Positions 38,777-45,935 of a stretch of 64,000 nt of DNA are shown here, piece by piece (position 1 is the first letter of the stretch; every line of letters starts with the position of its first letter). Origin of the DNA: JACCXG01 sp963785755 (GTDB lineage Bacteria; Acidobacteriota; Vicinamibacteria; Vicinamibacterales; 2-12-FULL-66-21); assembly GCA_963785755.1 (NCBI GenBank), contig CAWAXG010000013.1, forward strand, positions 1,116,001 to 1,180,000, read 5' to 3'. The notes beneath the pieces are model-generated. The model made no database searches. It was not told the DNA's origin and worked only from the letters and a program-made list of their open reading frames with translations. The position numbers were made by a program, and so were the translations under genes.

Positions 38777-38926
38777 GTCAGCATTTCTTGATTGCGCCGG
38801 GGCCTCGCCTTCGCCAAGGCTCCGGCGCAGCTCGCCGAAGCTTGGCACGAATTCCGCGTCAAGCGGAGGCGGCCCACCCCCGGCGCTTTACGCGCTGCGC
38901 GCGACGGCCTTACGGCCTTGCCGGCG
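38777..38926. repeat. 150-bp interspersed repeat (family F, copy 1)
   Basis: About 90 percent identical by eye to the reverse complement of 41085-41234. Relative to the next gene (38661, minus strand) it has the same orientation as the other copy has to its gene, and it ends with the same AAGAAATGCTGAC. It also contains a small internal hairpin of GCCTTCGCC and CTCCGGCG units. Confidence 0.75.
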
Positions 38927-38941
38927 GCTTCGCCGCCGGTC

Positions 38942-40015
38942 TTATCTGCCCAGGTGTTTGTCGAAGAACTTCGCGATCTCCTCGAACGCCTCCTTCGTTT
39001 CCGGCGCGTTGACGTCGCGCATGTAATGCGCGTGGGACTGCCCTTCGTACACGTGCAGGTCCGCGACGACTCCCGCCTGACGCAGCTTGCGGTGGACGCG
39101 GACCGTGTTGCTCAGCAGCAGATCGCGCGTTCCCGTCGTGAGCAGCGTCGGGGGAAACCCGGCCATGTCGCCGTAGACGGGCGAGAGCATCGGGTCCTTC
39201 AGATCGTGGCCGCCCGCGTAGAGGAGCGCCATCGCGTCGCAGCGGCCGTCAGCCGCGACGAGCACGTTGTCGACCATGTGGTTGGACTGGAACGAGTCGC
39301 CGGTCCGAGTGAGATCGGACATCGGCGTCCCCGGCGCAATCGCCGCGGGGAGCGCAAGCTTTTCCTGCCTGGCGCGCAGCACCGTCGAGAGCGTCAACGC
39401 GCCGCCGGCGGAGGTGCCGAAAATGGCCATGTTCTTCGGGTCAGCCATCTTCAGCGCGCCCTTCCACACCGCCACGGTGTCATCGAGCGCGGCCGGATAC
39501 TTGAACTCCGGCGGCCGGCGGTAGTCGACGGACAGCACCTTGAAGCGACCGAACCCGGCCATGTAGATGGCCTCAGTGGTTCCGGACTCGCCGCCGCTCA
39601 GGACGTAGCAGCCGCCATGAATGTGCACGAGAAGCCGGTTGCGATTCTCGGCGGGCAGATCCTGCGGCGTGACGAGGTAGGCCTGGACGCCGTTCACGGT
39701 CATCGGCTCCGATTTGACCTTGAAGCGTTCCCGCAGCGCCGGCAGCCCGCGCCCCGCCGACGGCGCGGACAACTTCTTCCATTCCTCATCGGTCTTGGGC
39801 CAGGTATTCCAGTTACCGCTCAGCGGCGCGCCAATCATCCGCTGCATCTCGGGGCTGACCGTGTCGGGCACCGGCAGCGTGCGGGCGGGAACTTCCAGCG
39901 GCTGCGGCGCAGGCGTTTGGGTATTGGTGTCGGTCACAGCGAAGACAATAATCGCGACCAGGACAAAAGCAAGTCCCATGGCGGAACGGGTCATGACGCG
40001 GGCATCGGGTCTCAT
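38942..40015 (-). CDS. Secreted or membrane-anchored alpha/beta-hydrolase (HSL-type esterase)
   Basis: 357 residues from ATG 40015, chosen because GGAGG (40025-40021) lies six bases upstream. A hydrophobic helix (MGLAFVLVAIIVFAVTD) anchors or exports it. The fold is hormone-sensitive-lipase type: LLVHIHGGCYVLSGG is the oxyanion HGGG motif with its last Gly replaced by Cys. IFGTSAGGALTL holds the nucleophile Ser202. LLTTGTRDLLLSN carries the acid, and YEGQSHAHYM the His. It should hydrolyse short-chain carboxylic esters. It stands alone between repeat blocks. Confidence 0.82.
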   Translation of the reverse strand: MRPDARVMTRSAMGLAFVLVAIIVFAVTDTNTQTPAPQPLEVPARTLPVPDTVSPEMQRMIGAPLSGNWNTWPKTDEEWKKLSAPSAGRGLPALRERFKVKSEPMTVNGVQAYLVTPQDLPAENRNRLLVHIHGGCYVLSGGESGTTEAIYMAGFGRFKVLSVDYRRPPEFKYPAALDDTVAVWKGALKMADPKNMAIFGTSAGGALTLSTVLRARQEKLALPAAIAPGTPMSDLTRTGDSFQSNHMVDNVLVAADGRCDAMALLYAGGHDLKDPMLSPVYGDMAGFPPTLLTTGTRDLLLSNTVRVHRKLRQAGVVADLHVYEGQSHAHYMRDVNAPETKEAFEEIAKFFDKHLGR

Positions 40016-40055
40016 CGCGACCTCCGGTTGGGATAACAATACAGTAGGGTCGAAT

Positions 40056-40100
40056 AGTTCAAGGGTTCAAAGGTTCAGGGGTTACTGAACCATTGAACCG
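40056..40100. repeat. GGTTCARR octamer tract (family G, copy 2)
   Basis: Four direct octamers (AGTTCAAG, GGTTCAAA, GGTTCAGG, GGTTACTG) followed by inverted GAACC units, so the tract can also fold. It fills the divergent gap between the esterase and the DUF1080 gene at 40119. Confidence 0.7.
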
Positions 40101-40118
40101 ACCGAATGGAGTGAAACC

Positions 40119-40982
40119 GTGATCCGAGCATCTTTGAGAACGATCCGAGTCGGGATCCTGGCGCTGAGTGCCGTCGCGATCCTTGGGGCGGGAGTTGCGG
40201 CCCAGCGGTCGTCCGACGCGATCACACCGACCACTACCATCAAGCTGTTCGATGGCACGTCGCTCGCGAACTTCGACACCTGGCTGGTCGATCATCACAA
40301 CGCCGATCCCGAGCACGTCTATACGGTGGTGGATCAGATCGATGGCGCGCCCGCGATCCGGATCAGCGGCAAGGTGTGGGGCGGGCTGCTCACCAAGGCG
40401 GCGTACCGCGACTACAAGCTGACCGTCGAGTACCGCTGGGGTGGCGTCACCTGGGGTGAGCGGAAGAACCGGACGCGGGACAGCGGCGTGCTGCTGCACG
40501 CGCAGGGACGGCTGGGCAATACGCGCAAGGACTTCAACGGGCCATGGCTGCAGTCGCTCGAGTTCCAGATCATCGAAGGGGGCGTCGGCGACTTCATTTC
40601 GGTCGCCGGCTTCAGCGAGTCTGGCGAGCAGATCCGCCCCGCAATGACTATCAGGGCCCGCAAGGATCGCGATGGTGAGAATGTCTTCGATCCCAAGGGA
40701 GAGCCGCGCGTGTTCACGTCGGGCCGCGTGAACTGGTGGGGACGCAGCGAGGACTGGCAGGACAAACTCGGATTTCGCGGACCGAACGACGTCGAAAGCC
40801 CCGGCCTCGAATGGACGCGGCTCGAAGCCATCGTCAAAGGCGGCAACCTTCAGTACTTCGTGAACGGCAAGCTGGTGCTCGAAGGCACGGATGCGTCGTT
40901 CACCGAAGGCAAGATCATGCTGCAGTCCGAAGGCGCGGAGATCTATTTCAGGCGCGTCGATCTCGAGCCGATCAGTAAGTGA
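40119..40982 (+). CDS. Secreted DUF1080 (3-keto-disaccharide hydrolase-like) protein
   Basis: 287 residues from GTG 40119 with TGGAG seven bases upstream. Signal peptide about 1-28 (VGILALSAVAILGAGVAAQ). The single DUF1080 domain shows IKLFDGTSLANFDTWLVDHH, TKAAYRDYKLTVEYRWGG, RDSGVLLHAQG, SLEFQIIEGGVGDFISVAG and a closing IMLQSEGAEIYFRRVDLEPI, where conserved Glu and His residues line the groove of the family. It would act outside the cytoplasmic membrane on 3-keto-sugars or other glycans. Single-gene unit; GC-rich simple repeats follow. Confidence 0.83.
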   Translation: MIRASLRTIRVGILALSAVAILGAGVAAQRSSDAITPTTTIKLFDGTSLANFDTWLVDHHNADPEHVYTVVDQIDGAPAIRISGKVWGGLLTKAAYRDYKLTVEYRWGGVTWGERKNRTRDSGVLLHAQGRLGNTRKDFNGPWLQSLEFQIIEGGVGDFISVAGFSESGEQIRPAMTIRARKDRDGENVFDPKGEPRVFTSGRVNWWGRSEDWQDKLGFRGPNDVESPGLEWTRLEAIVKGGNLQYFVNGKLVLEGTDASFTEGKIMLQSEGAEIYFRRVDLEPISK

Positions 40983-40986
40983 GTCA

Positions 40987-41053
40987 TGACGGGACTGGGG
41001 GCTCGGGACTGGGGACTGGGGCTTCATCGGGATCGGGGATCAGGGATCTGGCG
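40987..41053. repeat. GGGACTGG/GGGATCGG octamer tracts
   Basis: Runs of GGGACTGG then GGGATCRG units with a period near 8, immediately after the DUF1080 stop. Another member of the octamer-tract class, with G runs that could fold into a quadruplex. Confidence 0.6.
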
Positions 41054-41084
41054 GGAACGGGTGCATCAGGCTGCCGCGCGAAGC

Positions 41085-41234
41085 GCGGCGGCAAGGCCAA
41101 AGGCCGTCGCGCGCAGCGCGTGAGCGCGCGGGGGTGGGCCGCCTCCGCTTGGCGCGGAATTCGTGCCAAGCTTCGGCGAGCTGCGCCGAAGCCTTGGCGA
41201 AGGCGAGGCCCCGCGCGCATTAAGAAATGCTGAC
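41085..41234. repeat. 150-bp interspersed repeat (family F, copy 2)
   Basis: Inverted copy of 38777-38926. It ends AAGAAATGCTGAC, and this ATG is the start codon of the CRTAC1 gene, so the repeat provides its 5' leader. At the other copy the corresponding ATG opens a frame of only 22 codons (reading MLTRLPMSALAWISEMTIIE at its start). Confidence 0.75.
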
Positions 41235-42882
41235 AAGTCTCCGAATCGCCCTGGCGCTCGCACTCAGCGCTGCGGCGATATCCGCCGCGATGCCTCAGGC
41301 CAACCCCTCTGGCGTGCGACTCCAGAACGTTGCCTCTGCAGCCGGCCTGCGCTTCGTGTACGAGCACTCGCCGACGCCCGCAAAACACTTCGTCGAGAGC
41401 GTGCCCGGCGGCGTGGCGGTCTTCGACTACAACGGCGACGGGCGCCCTGACGTCTTCTTCACCAACGGCGCGAACGTGCCGTCGCTCGAGAAGACCTTCC
41501 CTCGTCACGCGAACCGCTTGTATCGCAACGACGGCGACATGCGGTTCACCGACGTGACCGAGGCGGCCGGTGTGCGTGGTGTTGGCTATGCCATCGGCGC
41601 GGCCGCCGCCGACTATGACAACGACGGCCGCGTCGATCTGTTCGTCGCCGGCGTTCGCGCCAACCAGCTGCTGCGCAATCGGGGCGATGGGCGGTTCGAG
41701 GACGTGACGAAGACCGCGGGCATCGCCAGCGGAGAGTTCGCCGTCGCCGGGAGCTGGCTGGACTACGACGCTGACGGCAGGCTCGATCTCGTCGTCGTGA
41801 ACTATGTCCAGTGGTCGCCGGACGCGAACCCGTTCTGCGGTGACGAGGCGCGGGCGATCCGCATCTACTGTCATCCCCGCGTCTTCAAAGGGCTCCCCAA
41901 CCGGCTGTATCGAAACCGCGGCGACGGCACGTTCGAGGACGTCTCCGCCAGGTCCGGCCTGCTCGCGCACGTGGGCAAGGGCATGAGCGCCGCGATTGCG
42001 GATCTCGATCACGACGGCCGCCTCGATCTGTTCGTCACCAACGACGCGGTCCCGAATTTCCTGTTCCACAACAACGGCGACGGCACGTTCGCGGAGACGG
42101 CGCTCATGGCCGGCGTTTCGGTCCCCGATTCGGGCCGGCCGGTCTCGAGCATGGGCACCGACGTCCAGGACTACGACAATGACGGTTGGGAGGACATCCA
42201 CTTCACCGCGCTCACGGGTGAGACGTTTCCGCTCTTTCGCAACGAGGCGGCCGCCACCCGCGGCACGTTCGCCGAAGTGACGCAGCCGAGCGGGCTCGGC
42301 GCGCTCACGGTGCGATCGTCCGGCTGGTGCTCGATCGTCGCCGACTTCGACAACGACGGCTGGAAGGACATCTTCGCCGCCAATTCCCACGTCAACGATC
42401 GGATCGGCGACTTCGAAACAATCGCGTTCGCGCAGCCCAACAGCCTCTTCCTCAACGATCGCCGCGGCCGCTTCCGCGACGCGACCGCCGCGTCCGGCCT
42501 CGCCGGCGCCCCGGCGGCGCATCGCGGCTGCGGCGTCGCCGACTTCGACGGTGACGGACGTCTCGATATCGTGGTGCTCGTGCTCGGCGCGCCGGCCGAA
42601 TTGTGGCGGAACGAGAGCGCTGCTGACGCGCACTGGCTGATCGTGCGATTGATCGGTACGCGCAGCAATCGCGACGGCATCGGCGCGCGCGTCACCGTCG
42701 GCACCCAGGTCCGCACCATGACGACGTCGATCGGCTATGCGTCGTCTTCGCACGCCGGCCTGCATTTCGGTCTGGCCGGCGAAGCCACTGTGCCGCGGGT
42801 CGAGGTGCGCTGGCCGTCGGGCGCGACGCAGGTGCTAGAGAATGTGAAGGCGAATCAGATGCTCGAGATCACAGAGAAATAG
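41227..42882 (+). CDS. Secreted CRTAC1 family protein (FG-GAP/VCBS repeats plus ASPIC/UnbV domain)
   Basis: 551 residues. Signal peptide MLTSLRIALALALSAAAISA. Calcium-binding FG-GAP loops repeat through the protein: DYNGDGRPD, DYDNDGRVD, DYDADGRLD, DLDHDGRLD, DYDNDGWED, DFDNDGWKD and DFDGDGRLD, forming a seven-bladed propeller. The C-terminal ~90 residues are the ASPIC/UnbV domain (RSNRDGIGARVTVG, EVRWPSGATQVLENVKANQM). Family members are secreted and their function is mostly unknown; some are adhesion-like. No Shine-Dalgarno is visible because the upstream repeat occupies the leader. Confidence 0.88.
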   Translation: MLTSLRIALALALSAAAISAAMPQANPSGVRLQNVASAAGLRFVYEHSPTPAKHFVESVPGGVAVFDYNGDGRPDVFFTNGANVPSLEKTFPRHANRLYRNDGDMRFTDVTEAAGVRGVGYAIGAAAADYDNDGRVDLFVAGVRANQLLRNRGDGRFEDVTKTAGIASGEFAVAGSWLDYDADGRLDLVVVNYVQWSPDANPFCGDEARAIRIYCHPRVFKGLPNRLYRNRGDGTFEDVSARSGLLAHVGKGMSAAIADLDHDGRLDLFVTNDAVPNFLFHNNGDGTFAETALMAGVSVPDSGRPVSSMGTDVQDYDNDGWEDIHFTALTGETFPLFRNEAAATRGTFAEVTQPSGLGALTVRSSGWCSIVADFDNDGWKDIFAANSHVNDRIGDFETIAFAQPNSLFLNDRRGRFRDATAASGLAGAPAAHRGCGVADFDGDGRLDIVVLVLGAPAELWRNESAADAHWLIVRLIGTRSNRDGIGARVTVGTQVRTMTTSIGYASSSHAGLHFGLAGEATVPRVEVRWPSGATQVLENVKANQMLEITEK

Positions 42883-42888
42883 CTCTAC

Positions 42889-43120
42889 GTCAACTCCCAA
42901 CTCCTCCGCCTTCGCGCGGCTGCATCATGCGCGCGCTTCGGCGAGACCTCGCCAGAGCCTGCCGCCCATCTCGACCGGCAGGCGGCGGCGGGCAACTTCC
43001 AAAACGCTCCGCTCGAACAACGGGGTGAAAGCCGCACCGAGATAGCTAGTTGGAGCGTCTTCACCCCGATTGTTCGAACAAGGCGCTTTGGGAGTTGGGA
43101 GTTGGAGGTTGGGAGTTGGC
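42889..43120. repeat. Nested palindrome family A, copy 4 (long form)
   Basis: 232 bases between two convergent stops. It has the heptamer outer arms, the module CTCCGCCTTCGCGCG…GGCGAGACCTCGCCAGAGC, a linker GGCGGCGGGCAACTTCC, and an inner palindrome whose core here reads CGAACAACGGGGTGAAAG / TTCACCCCGATTGTTCGAAC. It contains both the A and B modules in full. Confidence 0.85.
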
Positions 43121-43122
43121 GT

Positions 43123-44400
43123 CTATTTAGGCGCGGTAATGACCCGCCGCGCAGCGGCCGCCGCGCGCTCCTCCGACGCCTTATGCAGCTCCTGTGATCG
43201 CGTGAGCAGCGCGGACGCTTTGTCGCGCTGGCCGATCCCCGCGTAGGCGCGGGCGAGCTGGACGTGCAGGCTGCCGTCCTGGTCGGTGTCGAGGTGCGGC
43301 TCAATCAAGGGAATGGCGGCCGCGAAGCTGCCGTTCTGGACGTGCGCCCGGCCAAGCGAGAGGCGCGAACCCTGATCGCGCGGGTCTCGTGCCACCGCGC
43401 GCTCGAGGGCGGGCACCGCTTCGTCCAACCGTCTTTGCTGCAGCAGCGCATACCCGGTCAGCTTGAGCAGTCGCGCATCGTCGGGATGGGCGCGGAGCAA
43501 TGGCGCGAGCGTCGCGACCACCTGATCGTAGTTGCGGGCGGCGTAATAGGCGGTCGCGAGGTCGAAGGTCAGTGCCGGGTTGCCCGGCGCCTGCTTCAGC
43601 GCTTCGTTGAGCTCGGTGATGGCATCGTGATGCCGCTCTTCGGCGCGGGCGATGGTCGCGCGCACGGCACGGCGCTCCGGCGAGTCGGGCAGCGATTCGA
43701 GATGCGTGAACGCGGCGAGCGAGAGCTCGGCTGCCGCGCGCGAGCGCCAGTATCGCGATTCCGGGTCGGCGGCAGTGAGGGTCGCCGTTAGCACCGCCTC
43801 AAACTGTCTGGCGCGAAAGTCACACAGTGCCTTCTTCTCTGTACAGGCACTTGCGGGAAGCGCGCCGTGTGTTCGCTCGCGGACGGCCCAGTCGCTGTGC
43901 CCGGTGCGCTCGTAAATCTGCGCGACCGAATCGTGAATACCAACCATCGATGGCAGCTGCTCGAGGGTGGCCCGATAGATCGCAAACGCATCGGTGAAGT
44001 GGCCGTTCTTCAGGAGGCCGTCAGCGACGAGGAGCTGGCGCCATGCCGCGTCTTCGGGCCGCTCGTCGAAGCTGCGAATCGCGTCCTGCGCGACCGCGCT
44101 ATACGCATGCCCGAGCGAGTACCAGGCGCCAGGCAGTTTCGGGGCAAGCTCGAGTCACTTTGCGCCAGACCGCAACGGCCTCCATGCGCTTTCCGCTCGC
44201 GTCGTACGCCTGCGCGAGCTTCCGCGGTGGCGTTGACGTCATCGGGCTTACGGCAATAGCGCTTTCGAGCGCCGCGATATCGGCCGGCTGTTGTGTGTGC
44301 GGCGGAGTCGGAGCGAAGAGACGGGAGACGGTTTCGGGGCAGCCCGGGGAGGGCCGGAAAGGAACATCAGCGCGAGAACGAGCGCCGGCGAAAAACTCAT
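43123..44400 (-). CDS. Secreted TPR-repeat protein (several frameshifts)
   Basis: The first ATG is 44400 (MSFSPALVLALMFLSG, a signal peptide). The reading frame slips near 44350, near 44245 and 44220, and near 44150. Between the slips the protein continues as ADIAALESAIAVSPDD, LAQAYDASGKRMEAVAVWRK, and LAPKLPGAWYSLGHAYSAVA. From 44140 to the stop it is intact, with TPRs such as LTFDLATAYYAARNYDQVVATLAPLL and LLKLTGYALLQQRRLDEAVPALERAV. About 420 residues in total, in the envelope. A cytoplasmic partner is not evident. Four slips in 250 bases could mean real decay of the 5' part, though an assembly fault is more likely given the rest of the window. Confidence 0.6.
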
Positions 44401-44441
44401 CGACAAACGATTCTAAGGATAGGGGTCGGGACGATAGTCAG

Positions 44442-44516
44442 ACAGGAAGAGGGGAGAAGAAGATGGGAGGAAAGAAGGCAAGGAACCTCTTTCCTCCGTC
44501 CTCCCGTCCTCCCTGT
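44442..44516. repeat. Purine/pyrimidine hairpin (family C, copy 3)
   Basis: A purine tract starting ACAGGAAGAGGGGAG and a pyrimidine tract with CCTCCCGT units ending CCTCCCTGT form an imperfect hairpin of about 30 bases per arm. It lies between the isomerase-like stop and the TPR gene start, 36 bases past the stop, and may terminate the isomerase-like transcript. Confidence 0.5.
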
Positions 44517-44553
44517 GAATGACCCTGCGAATTAGCCTCGAATCGCGGTCACA

Positions 44554-45501
44554 TCACTTCAGCGTTTTGAGGAACGCGACGCTTTCTTTCGTCAAGTCCA
44601 TGTTCTGCTCGACGAAATAGTTCTTCACGCCGCCGGCTTTGGCCGCCTGGAAGGTCTTGACCCAGTCGATGCTGCCCTTGCCGACTGCGCGCTGGCCTCG
44701 TCCGCCGCCGCCGCCACCACGTCCGCCTTGTCCACCGGCGGCTGGCGCGCCGCCAGCTGGTGGTGGTGGCGGCGGTGGAGGAGCAGGTTCGGTCAGGTCG
44801 ACATCCTGCAGATGCATCGAGATGAAGCGGCCGGGATGTTTCTTGAAGTACTCGATCGGATCGCCAACTACCCGGATTGACGACATCTGGAACTGCATCT
44901 TCACGAGCTTCGGGTCGAGCAGCTCGAGCATGATGTCGTAGACCTTCCGGCCGTCGAGCACCGAGTTCTCGAAGCCCTCGTTGTGCAGACCCTGCTGCAG
45001 TCCGGCCTTGGCCGCGACCGCGCCGATCTTGTTGTACTCGTCGGCCGCGCGCTTCGCGTAGTCCATGGTGACCGGGGCCTTGTCGGGCGGCATGCCGAGG
45101 GTCGCGGTCATCATCTGCGTCATGCCGATGTCCTTGGCCCACGCGATGCTCTTTTCCTGGTTCTCGCGCAGCTCCCGCATGCTGAAGTGGGCGCTCTCAC
45201 ACTTCAGTCCGTGGTCGGCGATGATCTTGGCCGTCTGCTTCCCGTCCGCCAGGCTCGCGAATTCCTTGTAGCCGATCGCCGAGCAGAGCTCGATGCGCTC
45301 GACGCCGATGTCCTTCAACGTTTTCAGCAGCCCGGCGAAATCTCCGTCGACGATCATCTGCCGGTGTGGATAGGTCTGACTGCCGATCGGGAGCCCGAGC
45401 GGATTCGCGGACAGCCTGACCACGCCGGCTGCGGCGAAACCTGCGGCCGCGGCACCCGCCGCCGTCTTCTCGAGGAACTCTCGTCGTGAAATTGCGTTCA
45501 T
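44554..45501 (-). CDS. Tat-exported sugar phosphate isomerase/epimerase-like TIM-barrel protein
   Basis: 315 residues from ATG 45501, where GGAGAG lies five bases upstream; an ATG four codons earlier is less well placed. Twin-arginine signal MNAISRREFLEKTAAG. TIM-barrel features: LKDIGVERIELCSAIGYKEF, GLHNEGFENSV, VKMQFQM and FISMHLQDVDL (metal-ligand Glu and His positions of the family). A tract of eight prolines then a Gly/Arg run (about 238-273) interrupts the barrel before the last strands. Exported, so probably active on a non-phosphorylated keto-sugar (inference). Paralogues are at 26191 and 48361. Confidence 0.78.
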   Translation of the reverse strand: MNAISRREFLEKTAAGAAAAGFAAAGVVRLSANPLGLPIGSQTYPHRQMIVDGDFAGLLKTLKDIGVERIELCSAIGYKEFASLADGKQTAKIIADHGLKCESAHFSMRELRENQEKSIAWAKDIGMTQMMTATLGMPPDKAPVTMDYAKRAADEYNKIGAVAAKAGLQQGLHNEGFENSVLDGRKVYDIMLELLDPKLVKMQFQMSSIRVVGDPIEYFKKHPGRFISMHLQDVDLTEPAPPPPPPPPAGGAPAAGGQGGRGGGGGGRGQRAVGKGSIDWVKTFQAAKAGGVKNYFVEQNMDLTKESVAFLKTLK

Positions 45502-45540
45502 ACTGCTCTCCATGATTAGAGGCTACTGAAAAACGTCGAG

Positions 45541-45600
45541 GACAACTTCCAACTCCCAATTCCCAACTCCCAAAGGCCCAAGTGCATCGCCTTGGGAGCA
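45541..45600. repeat. Family A heptamer tract, partial copy 5
   Basis: AACTTCC/AACTCCC units followed by a small hairpin (TCCCAAAGGC…GCCTTGGGA). It lies just upstream of the isomerase-like gene in the 434-base divergent gap 45502-45935. The rest of that gap holds the inverted repeat at 45709 and the family H motif at 45857; I see no gene in it. Confidence 0.7.
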
Positions 45601-45708
45601 GTCCCTTTCCATCATCCCGTCGGTGGTCCGGCGCATCGAGGCGCGCTCGACCCCTGCGGCGATGCGCGTCATTCTCCGGTGCACGCGATGCAGCAATCAA
45701 GCAGAAAG

Positions 45709-45740
45709 TCGATGATTCGCGAAAAGGTCGATCATCGAAC
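45709..45740. promoter_or_regulatory. Inverted repeat with CGATNATCGAAC sites
   Basis: TCGATGAT (45709-45716) and ATCATCGA (45731-45738) are perfect inverted repeats 14 bases apart. The right arm continues as CGATCATCGAAC, which differs by one base from CGATAATCGAAC in the family H motif 126 bases downstream. A possible distal operator for the same regulator, in the divergent promoter region. Confidence 0.45.
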
Positions 45741-45856
45741 TAACAATCGAGAATCGCCGTACGTGGCCCACACCTCTACTAATAGTGCGACGCGGGAGCG
45801 TCCCGTCGGGCTGGGCTGCGAGCGCGCCCCGAAGACGCCAGCGGGTTGCATCACCT

Positions 45857-45897
45857 TCCGAAATGACGATAATCGAACATCTTCGTAGGATTCGAAA
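45857..45897 (+). promoter_or_regulatory. 41-bp promoter-proximal motif (family H, copy 2)
   Basis: Identical to 38705-38745 in its first 25 bases and in the ATTCGAAA that follows after 8 variable bases. It ends 38 bases before the quinohemoprotein ATG. A weak sigma-70 reading TGACGA-17-GTAGGA falls inside it. Confidence 0.65.
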
Positions 45898-45935
45898 CTG
45901 GTGACTTGCCCCTGCAGTGAAAGGGAAACCCCCTG

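Noticed and set aside
38777..41234. Inverted 150-bp repeats flanking an esterase and a DUF1080 gene, resembling a composite transposon
   Set aside because: No transposase and no target duplication; each copy has the same orientation to its own downstream gene, which suits an interspersed repeat better.
44130..44160. In-frame TGA in the TPR gene as a second selenocysteine codon
   Set aside because: No SECIS-like hairpin and TPR proteins have no known Sec site; the neighbouring frame continues the repeat, so a frame slip explains it.
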